Source: Chitinophagaceae bacterium (GTDB lineage Bacteria; Bacteroidota; Bacteroidia; Chitinophagales; Chitinophagaceae). Taken from it: DNA of 64,000 nucleotides. Below the pieces are notes generated by a model, which saw nothing but the letters and a program-made list of their open reading frames with translations, had not been told where the DNA came from and did not search any database. The DNA lies in contig JADJYK010000001.1 of the NCBI GenBank assembly GCA_016719815.1, forward strand, positions 471,812 through 535,811, written 5' to 3'. This document shows, piece after piece, positions 47,303 through 56,016 of the stretch. The position numbers and the translations under genes were made by a program. How positions within the stretch are numbered: the first letter of the stretch is position 1; each line of letters starts with the position of its first letter.

Positions 47303-47323
47303 CTGAAATCTGAAATCTGAAAT
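47303..47323 (+). repeat. Three tandem CTGAAAT heptamers at the anmK start
   Basis: Three exact CTGAAAT copies end directly at the base before the anmK ATG (47324). A change in copy number would alter the spacing of the translation start signal. Confidence 0.8.
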
Positions 47324-48421
47324 ATGTTTTACAGGGCTATTGGTTTAATGAGTGGCAGTTCTCTCGACGGGCTGGACATTGCTTTTGTTGAATTCCAGGA
47401 GCAGGGCGGTAAATGGACTTATGAAATTAAAGCAGCAGACTGTCTGCCTTACGAAGAAGGCTGGGCCGAAAGACTAAAGAATGCCATACATCTTTCGGCA
47501 CTCGATTACCAGTTACTGCATACGTCCTACGGTCATTATTTAGGCAAGAAAGTAAACGAGTTTATTGATGCCAAAAAGCTGCACTACCAAGTGGGATTAG
47601 TATCATCGCACGGGCATACCACTTTTCACCTGCCCCAACAGGGAATGACCGGGCAAATAGGCGATGGTGCTGCCATTGCTGCCGAAACCGGCCTGCCGGT
47701 GGTAAGCGATCTGCGGGCAGTGGATGTGGCTTTTGGCGGGCAAGGGGCACCCATTGTGCCAATAGGCGAAAAACTGCTAATGCCTGAGTATGATTACTTT
47801 TTGAACATTGGCGGGATTGCCAATATCTCCGTAAACCGGGAAGATTATGTTGCCTTTGATGTGTGCCCGGCCAACCGGGTGCTGAATATGCTGGCCAATG
47901 AAGCAGGAAAGGCTTTTGACGAAGGTGGTGCAATGGCGGCAGGCGGACAACTGAACACAGAACTGCTTGATAAACTGAATGCATTAGATTATTACGCAAA
48001 GCCCTGGCCCAAATCGCTGGCGAATGATTTTGGAACCGATGTGGTGTACCCGTTAATTAAATCTGCAGGTTGTACGGTGGCTGATGCGCTGCATACATTC
48101 TCAGAACATGTGGCAATACAGGTAAGTAACTCGGTTAAGGCTTTGCGTTTTGAGCGGCGAGCAACGAGTAACGGCCAATTGCTCATTACCGGGGGCGGTG
48201 CATTAAACACTCATCTTGTAAACCGGATAGCGGCACAGGTAGCTGCACATCATATTGATGTGGTAGTGCCCGAAGCGGCGCTGGTAAATTATAAAGAGGC
48301 AATTATAATGGCCTTTATTGGTGTGCTGCGCTGGCGACAGGAAAAAAATGTACTGGCTTCTGTTACCGGAGCCCGGCGTGACAGTGTGGGCGGAGCTTTA
48401 TGGATGGGGACGGAGGGGTAG
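47324..48421 (+). CDS. anmK: Anhydro-N-acetylmuramic acid kinase
   Basis: 365-residue sugar kinase that phosphorylates anhydro-MurNAc, a peptidoglycan recycling product, to MurNAc-6-phosphate. Motifs are IGLMSGSSLDGLDIAFVEF at the start, SSHGHTTFHLP, QIGDGAAIAAETGLPVVSD, GGQGAPIVPIGE and LLITGGGALNTHLV. Family-typical length. The coding sequence is richer in G and C than its flanks. Confidence 0.95.
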   Translation: MFYRAIGLMSGSSLDGLDIAFVEFQEQGGKWTYEIKAADCLPYEEGWAERLKNAIHLSALDYQLLHTSYGHYLGKKVNEFIDAKKLHYQVGLVSSHGHTTFHLPQQGMTGQIGDGAAIAAETGLPVVSDLRAVDVAFGGQGAPIVPIGEKLLMPEYDYFLNIGGIANISVNREDYVAFDVCPANRVLNMLANEAGKAFDEGGAMAAGGQLNTELLDKLNALDYYAKPWPKSLANDFGTDVVYPLIKSAGCTVADALHTFSEHVAIQVSNSVKALRFERRATSNGQLLITGGGALNTHLVNRIAAQVAAHHIDVVVPEAALVNYKEAIIMAFIGVLRWRQEKNVLASVTGARRDSVGGALWMGTEG

Positions 48422-48439
48422 TTGATGGTAGTTTTTCTT

Positions 48440-48524
48440 TTGCGGGTGGAAGAATTCTTTTTGCGGGTCGCTTAATACTACTTGCGGGTCAAAGATGTCT
48501 TTTTGCGGGTTGGAGAATACTAAA
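48440..48524. repeat. 21-bp-period repeat array 1 (TTGCGGGT core)
   Basis: TTGCGGGT begins at 48440, 48461, 48482 and 48503, an exact 21-base period, with variable A/T-rich filler between cores. The array ends with AGAATACTAAA against the terminator of the neighbouring paralogue gene. On the minus strand each unit starts ACCCGCAA. Compare the array at 62711-63014. Confidence 0.85.
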
Positions 48525-48550
48525 AACGGGGCGGATTTTTCCGCCCCGTT
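48525..48550 (-). terminator. Terminator of paralogue gene 1
   Basis: AACGGGGCGGA and TCCGCCCCGTT form an 11-base stem around TTTT, between the gene end and the repeat array. Confidence 0.75.
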
Positions 48551-48581
48551 AAGCATTTGAGGTGTTACAGGCTGTTTGTTT

Positions 48582-49320
48582 TTAGTCTTTGGGGACTCTA
48601 CACATTAAGGCGCTTACCTGTTTGTACTGCGGCGAACCTGAACCGAACAATGATTTGACGTATTTTTTTACATTTCCTGCTGTGGCAACCAAGCCTGTTA
48701 GGTCGTCGTAGAGTTCTGCGTTTCTGGCGATGCGGCTGTTGCTCCAGGCGGTGTAGGTGTTGGCGACATCGGTGTTGGTAGTTTGCATGACGCCGAGTTT
48801 GGTGGCGAGTGCCGTGAGGTTGATGTCTGTTTCGTTGGGTGCATAGGCCGCCGTGGTGGTGAGCAGGTTGATGAGCCTTGCGAAGTGCTCCATTAACTGG
48901 TCGTAGCTCTGCTGTGAGGCAGAGATGGTGCCACCGGATGGTGGTGTGTCTGCCGGGTTACCGTTTGCTGGTGTTGTGTCTTTGGTGGTGGCCCGTTTGC
49001 CCTGGATTTTCCGGTTGATGGTTTTGGCGTCTTTTACTTTTTCGGCATCTGCACCGCAGGCCTCGAAAGCATTGACAACCCTTGTGGCAAGAGGTCTTAA
49101 ATCTTCAAATGCGGTTTTGCGCACATTGACGGCATTGTTGAAAGTGGTTTGGGCAGCAATGACACCGTTGAGTGCTGTGCGGGCATTGGTGAGCTTGGTG
49201 CCGAGGCTTGCGACGGAAAGTGCTGAGGCTGTTGTAAGTGGGGTAGCCGTTGCAGAAGGAGATAAGGTCTTCGAAGTTGGCTACGTTCTTAGCATGTCCT
49301 GTTTCGTTGATTGCAGGCAT
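48582..49320 (-). CDS. Unknown helical protein with ETGHAKN start, paralogue 1 (frameshifted)
   Basis: About 246 residues. The protein starts MPAINETGHAKNVANFEDLI and reads on to CNGYPTYNS; a one-base shift near 49235 leads to TALNGVIAAQTTFNNAVN and continues through a Thr, Ala and Asn-rich helical body (LMEHFARLINLLTTTAAYAP, NETDINLTALATKLG) to KKYVKSLFGSGSPQYKQVSA. I know this only as an uncharacterised multi-copy family in Bacteroidota. No signal peptide or membrane helix. Closely similar to the gene at 63078-63818, including the promoter region. It is followed by a terminator and a 21-bp repeat array. Confidence 0.82.
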
Positions 49321-49764
49321 AGTGATAAGAGTTTTAAGATTAAAAAAATAGTTAAGGATGGAAAATAGGAAAAGAAGGACAACCTGATTAAAATCATATG
49401 CAAAAATTATGTTATGATTTTTTGTGAAGATAAATTTGGAAACGCAAGTTGAGAAAGAAAAAAGGTATACAGTAAGAATATGAAGTATAGTACAGGAAAG
49501 CCTAATGAAAATTACTTCTCAGTAATAGCCCTATAAGAAGGCGAACAATTATTCCAGAGCATGAAAAAGATTTACTGATGTAGTGCCACTTATGGCAATG
49601 CATGCCCTGCTGCGGCTCATCGCCCAACAGCAGGAGAGAAAAGTTTATAAAAAATAAACCTTACCGGATGTAAAAACAACAATAAGCGCATCAAAGACAA
49701 GACCCGACAGGGCAAAAATGTTGCAGCTATGCAACGAGTAAACCAATTTTAATATCAATAATTA
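49321..49764. other. Non-coding gap upstream of paralogue 1 and the JAMM lipoprotein
   Basis: 444 bases. The first 110 are homologous to the region upstream of paralogue 2 and hold its promoter. Further on are a CCTGCTG/CAGCAGG hairpin (49606-49634) and the palindrome GTTGCAGCTATGCAAC (49720-49735), 30 bases before the lipoprotein ATG, a possible operator. A TAAATTTG at 49429-49436 could be a plus-strand promoter. Confidence 0.5.
49401..49408 (-). promoter_or_regulatory. -7-like element of paralogue gene 1
   Basis: AATTTTTG on the minus strand, 81 bases from its last G to the ATG at 49320. The second paralogue has TATTTTTG at exactly the same distance. Confidence 0.5.
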
Positions 49765-51363
49765 ATGCTTATGAAAGTTAAAAAACTTTTATGGTTGCTG
49801 CCGGTGCTGGCGGTAGTGGGCTATGCAGCCTGCCGCAAGACGGACAGCCGGGCAACGGAGGAACCCAGCACACAGGTTAAGGAATCGAGATTTTTTAGTG
49901 AACACACATCAACAAACCCGCAGGTACAGGGAATAGCCAAATACCTGGAGCGACAAAATGAAAAACTGGGATTTGTAGAAAAGACGGTAAAGAAAATTGG
50001 CTACCCCAGATGGAATAAGACATTTATTGTAAACCAATCTACCGGAATAAACCCAAGTGATCGGCTGGAGAATGAGGATACCACCACTATTTATTACATT
50101 CCGTTTGTGCGGGATTCTCAAAATTATGTAAACGCATCACTGTTAATCAGAACTCAGCCCTCAGATACGGCAGTACAATACCTGATGGACTGGCAGTATC
50201 AGAACTACGGGTTTGACAGCACAGCCACCGGATGGAATGCCAATAGTATCTTTCATGTATTTGCGATGATGGACAACCTTGTTTTTGGAAGAACCCAGTT
50301 CAGGATAATAGATTCAAATCTGTTAGTATCTGCCGAAAGAAATGCGCTGAACGGGGCTGGCCTTTCGTTTAATTCAACTACGGTTACCCGTACTTTAGAC
50401 TTTGCTCCCAATGTCGGAAGCAGTAACCTGACCGAGTTGTTAATGCCAGTAGAAGTATGTACTCCTGTTACCGTATGCTTGCTGGAATGCCCACCAGAAT
50501 TACACGGTTTTAGACCGGGGCTAACTGAAACTTTGCCTTGCTGCCTTGTTCAGGCTACATATAGTTTTTGTACAACAGTTATGGTTTATATTCCATCAGG
50601 AGATGGGGGAGATGGTGGCAGTGGTTCAGGCGGTACAGGTACACCGCCAAGTGGCGGCGGTGGTGGTGGTGGACTGACGCCTGGAGATTGCGGAGGAGTA
50701 GCACCACAAGCATTAATTGAAACGGCTGACCCCTGTACTTCTGGCTGGGGGCCTGTAAATCCTGATGAACCACCTGTTACAGAGCCAGTTGATACGATGC
50801 TTGCGAGGTATAGCAGAATTTTTAATTCTACTGCTGATTCAATTTTTGCATTAAGTAACTCAAATAATGAAGAATGGGGCCATATTCTTGTACAGAATGC
50901 TTCAAATAATGTGTACCCTAAAAACTGTACGACATCACATGATCCGGGATATGTTAAACAAAATCGAAGTATTTTAAACGGAGAAATTATCATTGGGGAA
51001 CTTCATACTCATCCTGACCCTTCACCTAATCCGCTTAATAGATCTGCTCCTAGTGGTGCAGATTTAGCACCGTTAAGGATTAACTCAAAACAGAATTACA
51101 CTGTTTTTGTAGATTGTGGAAATGTGAGATATGCATTAGTCATTGAGAATGTCTCATTATCGAGAAGTTTTTTTGCGTCTAATCCAGTGGACCTTATCAA
51201 TTATAATCAATCCGTAATTGCTCAATCACACCCAGATGCTTACTCAAACTGGCAAAATGCAACTCAAGCAGCACTACTTCAGTTAATAGGCAGCAGCTCA
51301 AATTGTGGAATTGGGTTTTATAAATCTGATGCAACAAAAACAAATTTTGTCAAATTAAACTAA
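49765..51363 (+). CDS. Lipoprotein with C-terminal JAMM (MPN) metalloprotease-like domain
   Basis: 532-residue surface or periplasmic lipoprotein. The signal peptide ends in VVGYAACRK. An N-terminal domain of about 250 residues (unknown) is followed by a cysteine-rich region (VCTPVTVCLLECPPE and later pairs), a Gly-rich linker (GGDGGSGSGGTGTPPSGGGG) near residue 290, and a C-terminal domain with Glu370 in EEWGHIL, His414 and His416 in GELHTHP, and Ser430 and Asp433 in PSGADL. These are the zinc ligands and catalytic Glu of JAMM peptidases, with a longer spacer than the usual one between HTHP and the SxxD. Targets unknown. Eight bases upstream of a small secreted protein gene. Confidence 0.75.
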   Translation: MLMKVKKLLWLLPVLAVVGYAACRKTDSRATEEPSTQVKESRFFSEHTSTNPQVQGIAKYLERQNEKLGFVEKTVKKIGYPRWNKTFIVNQSTGINPSDRLENEDTTTIYYIPFVRDSQNYVNASLLIRTQPSDTAVQYLMDWQYQNYGFDSTATGWNANSIFHVFAMMDNLVFGRTQFRIIDSNLLVSAERNALNGAGLSFNSTTVTRTLDFAPNVGSSNLTELLMPVEVCTPVTVCLLECPPELHGFRPGLTETLPCCLVQATYSFCTTVMVYIPSGDGGDGGSGSGGTGTPPSGGGGGGGLTPGDCGGVAPQALIETADPCTSGWGPVNPDEPPVTEPVDTMLARYSRIFNSTADSIFALSNSNNEEWGHILVQNASNNVYPKNCTTSHDPGYVKQNRSILNGEIIIGELHTHPDPSPNPLNRSAPSGADLAPLRINSKQNYTVFVDCGNVRYALVIENVSLSRSFFASNPVDLINYNQSVIAQSHPDAYSNWQNATQAALLQLIGSSSNCGIGFYKSDATKTNFVKLN

Positions 51364-51371
51364 ATTACACC

Positions 51372-51818
51372 ATGGGAAAATTATTTCTTTTTGCTTTTAT
51401 GTTATTGAGTACTAATATAAAGGCTGAAACAACAAAAAGTGAGAACAGATACCTAAATCGCTCAACGATATGTTCTGTTGTGTCACAACAGGATACAACT
51501 CTTACATATCTTACAACATTGAGTTTGACATCCTTTATTAACAAACCGGTTGACAGCTTATTGGCAATCTTGCCTATAAATTATACAAATCGAGTAATTC
51601 ATGGGATGGGTAACCTTAAATATGCAAAAGTATTGTCAGTTCGATATGCTGGTAATATTCGTGTATTAATATTTGTAAAAAACTTTGTTTATATGAATCC
51701 TAGAAGTGAAATAGGGCAATGGGATATAAATCTCTTTAAATTAGAGAATATTAGTTGTATTGAGATCTGGGATAATAATTCAAAGGTTTCTTCAGGGAGT
51801 TGTGAGGATTTTTACTAA
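51372..51818 (+). CDS. Small secreted protein of unknown function
   Basis: 148 residues with a Sec signal peptide (MGKLFLFAFMLLSTNIKAE). The mature part is short and beta-rich, with cysteines in TICSVVS, ISCIEIW and SGSCEDF. I do not recognise it. The gene starts eight bases after the JAMM lipoprotein and is clearly AT-rich compared with the housekeeping genes around. Close linkage suggests a partner, inhibitor or immunity-like protein of the JAMM lipoprotein, which is inference only. Confidence 0.65.
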   Translation: MGKLFLFAFMLLSTNIKAETTKSENRYLNRSTICSVVSQQDTTLTYLTTLSLTSFINKPVDSLLAILPINYTNRVIHGMGNLKYAKVLSVRYAGNIRVLIFVKNFVYMNPRSEIGQWDINLFKLENISCIEIWDNNSKVSSGSCEDFY

Positions 51819-51865
51819 ATGTGAAATTGTGAAACCCTACTTTTTTAGTGCATTTTTTTACCCTA

Positions 51866-51895
51866 TGTCTCAGGTCGATCAATCGACCTGAGACA
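51866..51895. terminator. Perfect 14-bp inverted repeat
   Basis: TGTCTCAGGTCGAT and ATCGACCTGAGACA flank two bases (CA), followed by TTTTG on the plus strand. Probably ends the JAMM transcript. Confidence 0.7.
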
Positions 51896-51913
51896 TTTTG
51901 TTTAATAATCGTT

Positions 51914-52867
51914 ATGAGGTATTTGTTTCTTTTTATAGTTCTAATTAGCAACAACCTTTACGCACAGATGAGAGTAAAGCAAATTAGAACTGAAAGCGAT
52001 GCTATCAGATTCGTAAATGAGTGGTGTTCAAAAGACAAAATTGAGAACCTGAATATTAGTTTTTCTAAGTTTGGAGACAGCAATTATTATTTTAATGCTG
52101 ATTCAAATGTTCTGAAATATGTGAAAGAACAAAAAAAACCAAATTGGATAAAGAAAGACTTTAACCAAGACGGCAGGAAAGATTTTATTTTTTGTGGGTT
52201 TATTAATAATTCCCCTAAGGTGATTGGCTTCATATCCGACAAAAACAAATACCGCATACAATCATTAATATCAGACTTTAATGATGATGCGATTCCAATT
52301 ATCGGTTTTCACAAAAAGAAGAAATATGTTGAAATAATTTTAATAGATGCTTGGGCAAGACCTGCAGATACAGAGTTTAATATACTAGAAAGGATACGAA
52401 GGGATACGATTGTATATAAAGAGAACAGATTTGTTGCTCTTAATTACGCTAAACTATTATCCCCGATTGATACGATTAAAGTTAATTATATTGTTTCCAT
52501 AAAGCCAATAAGAGAAGAGATTATTATTACAAATAATGCCGTTTACTTATCAAGAATGGAAGTTGTTCCCGACAGTCTGTATTTTCAACAAAACTTGTAT
52601 AAACTGGATGTAAGCAGTAAGAGTATCACTGATATTATGATTTTTTGCAGTAAGCTTCCAACGTATGGATATAAAGAATTTTATAGCCCGATTGGTGATG
52701 TATTTGACGGTTTTTTTTGGCAAACAACATTTGTTTATAAGGATGGGAGCGTAAAAAAGATATTTGACCGCTTAGGTACTGGGCCCCTTGAACTGATAGA
52801 GCTTTATAAAAGATGTGAGGCCTTAAGGAAGGAGAAAGATCGGGTATTCATAGGGAGAATAAGGTAA
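51914..52867 (+). CDS. Secreted protein of unknown function
   Basis: 317-residue protein beginning MRYLFLFIVLISNNLYAQMR, a signal peptide cleaved after YAQ. The start at 51914 is chosen because it gives this signal peptide; an in-frame upstream ATG (51848) would lie inside the terminator hairpin. The protein has KDFNQDGRKDFIFCGFI, an EF-hand-like or FG-GAP-like calcium loop (DFNQDGRKD), and many Lys and Ile codons rich in A and T. Function unknown. Its base composition differs from the flanks, suggesting transferred DNA. Confidence 0.7.
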   Translation: MRYLFLFIVLISNNLYAQMRVKQIRTESDAIRFVNEWCSKDKIENLNISFSKFGDSNYYFNADSNVLKYVKEQKKPNWIKKDFNQDGRKDFIFCGFINNSPKVIGFISDKNKYRIQSLISDFNDDAIPIIGFHKKKKYVEIILIDAWARPADTEFNILERIRRDTIVYKENRFVALNYAKLLSPIDTIKVNYIVSIKPIREEIIITNNAVYLSRMEVVPDSLYFQQNLYKLDVSSKSITDIMIFCSKLPTYGYKEFYSPIGDVFDGFFWQTTFVYKDGSVKKIFDRLGTGPLELIELYKRCEALRKEKDRVFIGRIR

Positions 52868-52973
52868 TAAACTATCAGTTATTTGTTTCAGTTGCTGAAT
52901 AGAATTACCGAACACTGAAGAGTGCGACGCAAGGGACGATGATAGTAGCACTATTGCTGGCTACAAAAAATCA

Positions 52974-53701
52974 CTACAACCCCAGCACTTCCTTTAACTT
53001 ACCATAACCGCCGCGGCTTACGGGTACTTTGGCGCCGGAGCGGAGGATGGCGATGTGGTTGTCTTTCTCGTAAGGGTCAATACGGGTTATCTGCTGCACA
53101 TTTACAATGTAGGAACGGTGGCAGCGGGCAAACTGCTGTGCATCGAGCGACTGCTCGAAATGGTTCATGGTTTTGTTTTGAGAAAATATCCTTCGTGGAT
53201 GTGAATTTTTACATAATCATCGGCGGCCTCGAGGTAAAACACATCATGCACGGGAATGATTTTTATTTTGCTGCCATTCTTTACCACGATGCGCTGGCTT
53301 TGTGCCGGGGAGAAAGAAGCTGCCTCAATCAATGCTGCGGTGGTTTTATCGGCAGGTTTTTGTTCGGCCCATTTTGTGATGGCTTTGTCGAACCTGTCCT
53401 GGCTGAAGGGCTTGAGCAGGTAATCCACCGCATGGGCTTCGAATGCCTTGATGGCAAACTCATCGAATGCCGTAGTGAAGATAACCGCAGGTGGCTGCTC
53501 AAGCATTTCAAGCATCTCGAAGCCAGTTATCTTGGGCATCTGGATGTCGAGAAAGATTAAATCGGGCTGGTGCTGCTGTATGGCTTTAAAACCGTCGAAC
53601 CCATCGCCGCATTCCTGCATCAGTTCGAGTTCGGGGTGTTGCTGCAGGTATTCTTTTACAATGCTTCTTGCCAGCGGCTCGTCGTCAATGATAATTACTT
53701 T
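52974..53701 (-). CDS. LytTR family response regulator (start missing, frameshifted)
   Basis: About 240 residues. The receiver domain begins KVIIIDDEPLARSIVKEYL without a start codon; only a TGA precedes it in frame. The phospho-acceptor Asp lies in LIFLDIQMPKITGF, and the conserved Lys in YLLKPFSQ. The LytTR DNA-binding domain has DVFYLEAADDYVKIH, then a frameshift near 53170 (one A missing in ACAAAACC), and continues CHRSYIVNVQQITRIDP. It is downstream of a truncated histidine kinase, and the loss of its start codon matches a deletion that joins both genes. Confidence 0.85.
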
Positions 53702-54510
53702 GCTTCAAAAACTTTTTCCAAACGCCGGCAGGCGTGGCGGCCTCCGCAGCAAGGGCTTTTAAGTCGTTTATAGTTGTTTAGCTTAGCATCAATACTTGTG
53801 GCAAGGCGGTTGCCAAAGCGGACTTTTTCGATATCGAGATAGAGTTGCAGGTATTGCAGCTCTTCGTGCAGCGATACCCATTGTTTTTCATCTTTTTTAA
53901 TAGTACCCCGCAGAAAGTCGGACAGTTGCTGTACCATTTTACGGGCTTCGCCGGGCCGGCTGCCTATAAGTGCATTGATTGAGTTGAGGCTGTTGAATAA
54001 AAAGTGAGGCTGCAGTTGCTGGCGCAGCTTAAACAGTTCGGCTTCCTTTGCCAGTTTTTCTGCATCAGCTTTTCGTTTTTCGTTTTCTTTTTGTTCCTTC
54101 TGGTTGAACCATAAAATGCTGATGAGGGTAAGACAGCCGAATAATAATAAACCGATACTGAAACTAACAGGCAGCGAATGCGTCAGCAGGTTGCCATATG
54201 GCAGATCGCTGTTGCCAATAAGCAGAATAAGTATCCACTTGCTGAGAAATACCCAGATTACTGCCAACAGCAGGCATAAAGAAAGGATATTGATATACTG
54301 CTCGTATTTTGGTAAGTAAAACCGGAGAATCATTATTATCAGCAGGCTGCAAAGAATCAGCATTACATTACTGACAGCACTGTCGATAATAGAATTTTGC
54401 CAGGAAATACCAAACCAGTGCAGAATTACAGCCTGGTCAACAAGCATGGCAACCCAGCATAGCGCAAACCCGAGCCGGAATTTATTTTCGGATAGAGGTG
54501 AATTAGCCAT
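53695..54510 (-). CDS. LytS-type sensor histidine kinase lacking its ATPase domain
   Basis: 271 residues. Four membrane helices (about residues 15-135), then the His_kinase domain with the phospho-accepting His169 in LQPHFLFNSLNSINALIG and LQLYLDIEKVRFGNRLATSI. The expected HATPase_c domain (about 100 residues) is absent: after that point the protein runs into KLNNYKRLKSPCCGGRHACR and stops. The tail lies in a GC-rich stretch that also removed the response regulator start. As it stands the kinase should be inactive. Confidence 0.85.
   Translation of the reverse strand: MANSPLSENKFRLGFALCWVAMLVDQAVILHWFGISWQNSIIDSAVSNVMLILCSLLIIMILRFYLPKYEQYINILSLCLLLAVIWVFLSKWILILLIGNSDLPYGNLLTHSLPVSFSIGLLLFGCLTLISILWFNQKEQKENEKRKADAEKLAKEAELFKLRQQLQPHFLFNSLNSINALIGSRPGEARKMVQQLSDFLRGTIKKDEKQWVSLHEELQYLQLYLDIEKVRFGNRLATSIDAKLNNYKRLKSPCCGGRHACRRLEKVFEAK
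53723..53756. repeat. GC-rich REP-like stretch at the kinase/regulator junction
   Basis: GCCGGCAGGCGTGGCGGCCT and the following CCGCAGCAAGGGC form a GC-rich segment rich in GGC/GCC, unlike the flanks. It resembles dispersed GCCGGCAGGC-type repeats of Bacteroidota and may mark the deletion or insertion point. Confidence 0.4.
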
Positions 54511-54513
54511 ACA

Positions 54514-54873
54514 TTATGCAAGGTTGAGCATTTCCAGTGTATTGCCAAATCGTATCTGCTCTGCTTTTTTATGTACGGTGTGAATGTACATTTCGGCATT
54601 ATCCTGCTCCTCAATTTTTGAATAGAGTTCAGCACCATCAATCAGGTCTTCCAGTTTATATAATTCGCTTACGCTTATGAACTGCCACTGCACCAGTTGT
54701 TGTTTACTGTTGAAGAATATTTCTTCTTCCCGGCCTCCGAGTGTTTGTGCTTTGTGAAATGCTTCTTCTTTGCTGCCGGCAGCAATTAGTCTTAGTTGTT
54801 CATCAAACTGGGGCGAATGATTGCCATCACCGCAAATAATGCGGAAAATCATTTTTGTGAGATACCAGTTCAT
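54514..54873 (-). CDS. DUF4288 domain protein
   Basis: 119-residue soluble protein with the DUF4288 pattern: MNWYLTKMIFRIICGDGNHS, QFDEQLRLIAAGSKEEAFHKA and WQFISVSELYKLEDLIDGAE. Function unknown. It lies between a LiaF-like gene and the histidine kinase gene, three bases from the latter, so all four probably form one operon. Confidence 0.85.
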   Translation of the reverse strand: MNWYLTKMIFRIICGDGNHSPQFDEQLRLIAAGSKEEAFHKAQTLGGREEEIFFNSKQQLVQWQFISVSELYKLEDLIDGAELYSKIEEQDNAEMYIHTVHKKAEQIRFGNTLEMLNLA

Positions 54874-54910
54874 AAGAGATGTTAATTGGTTATGAAGAAA
54901 GGTTATGTAA

Positions 54911-55714
54911 TCAAAAGCTTTTTATTTCAACGCCGCCAAAAATGATGGTGCCTTTTATTACCAGTATTTTGTCGGGATTATCGCTAAGGGTTTGCATGTT
55001 ACGTTTATCTTCCATGCCGCCAAAAATGGCAGTGGCTTCTTGCTTTATTGTCCAGTTGGAAGGAACAAGCAGCTTGCATCCGCCAAAAACATTAGTTACT
55101 TCAATAGTGGCAACACCGGTAAAATCAGCACGGGTGAGGTCCAGTTCAGTGCCTCCAAAAATATTTACCAGGTCGCCGCCTTTAAAATTTTTGGAGATGA
55201 TGTTTTTCTTCACTCCGCCAAAAACGGATGTGGCATCGGCATAATCTTCTTTACTGTCGAAAGATTCGTCAACAATTCTTACTTCGTCGTAAACAGAACC
55301 ATCAGGTCTGCTTTTTTGTCCGTAATGGAAATGAGTTTTTTTCCGGCTTCGTGGTTTAAGAACAATGTAACCACCGATAACAATTAAAGCTATGGGCCAG
55401 ATATAACGGCCTATGGAGATGCCGGGGTAAATATCCCGGACCAGGAAGAGTCCACCAATAACCACCAGGATGAACCAGCCGCCGTCAAATCCATCTTTGA
55501 CTCCCCAGAAGAGACCGAGGGCAATCAGGAACATCTGCCAGCCGAATATCCAATGCGGCAAACCGGGATTGGCAATTCTGATTAATGCAGCAATGCCTAT
55601 GAGAATGATGAAGAGTCCTGTCCATACATGACCATGACTGCTGCGGCGTTCCATCCGGTGCTCCCACCTGTCCTGAAAGTGTTCGTTACGATTATAGTCT
55701 CTCATATCCTTCAA
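54911..55714 (-). CDS. LiaF-like membrane protein (LiaI/LiaF N-terminal helices and LiaF C-terminal domain)
   Basis: 267 residues. A basic N-terminus precedes four membrane helices (WTGLFIILIGIAALIRI, WQMFLIALGLFWG, GWFILVVIGGLFLV, IWPIALIVIGGYIVL). The C-terminal part is a beta-helix-like LiaF domain with repeats of the type VFGG: ATSVFGGVKKN, VNIFGGTELDL, TNVFGGCKLL, TAIFGGMEDK, TIIFGGVEIK. LiaF-like proteins restrain cell-envelope-stress kinases, in keeping with the downstream LytS/LytT pair. Confidence 0.9.
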   Translation of the reverse strand: MKDMRDYNRNEHFQDRWEHRMERRSSHGHVWTGLFIILIGIAALIRIANPGLPHWIFGWQMFLIALGLFWGVKDGFDGGWFILVVIGGLFLVRDIYPGISIGRYIWPIALIVIGGYIVLKPRSRKKTHFHYGQKSRPDGSVYDEVRIVDESFDSKEDYADATSVFGGVKKNIISKNFKGGDLVNIFGGTELDLTRADFTGVATIEVTNVFGGCKLLVPSNWTIKQEATAIFGGMEDKRNMQTLSDNPDKILVIKGTIIFGGVEIKSF

Positions 55715-55863
55715 ATTTTATCCAAAGCTATTATCAGCCAGAAGTAAAGGAAAGAGCGGATGGGTGCAAGGAGTTAAAACGTCGGTGAACGGCAGAAACC
55801 AGGGGGTGAATGATAGTTGCCGGTCATTTTTCTAAATGTTTTGGTGCGAAAACTGGCAGCATC

Positions 55864-55871
55864 TATATTTG
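55864..55871 (+). promoter_or_regulatory. Probable -7 element upstream of tRNA-Ala
   Basis: TATATTTG fits TAnnTTTG exactly and a TTTG at 55840-55843 lies 20 bases upstream as -33 element. It is about 145 bases before the tRNA. The 300-base gap from 55715 to 56016 holds nothing else that I can support. Confidence 0.45.
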
Positions 55872-56016
55872 CAGCCCCGGAGTATTTTACTCAATAGCCA
55901 GTAAGGTTTTAGTTTATATTAAAACTAAAAAGGGAAAATAAGAAAAGGGACTAAACAGCAGACAAAGGGTTGCTGTTCTGATGAAAATCGGTAAAACGGT
56001 CACAATCTTAAAAAAT

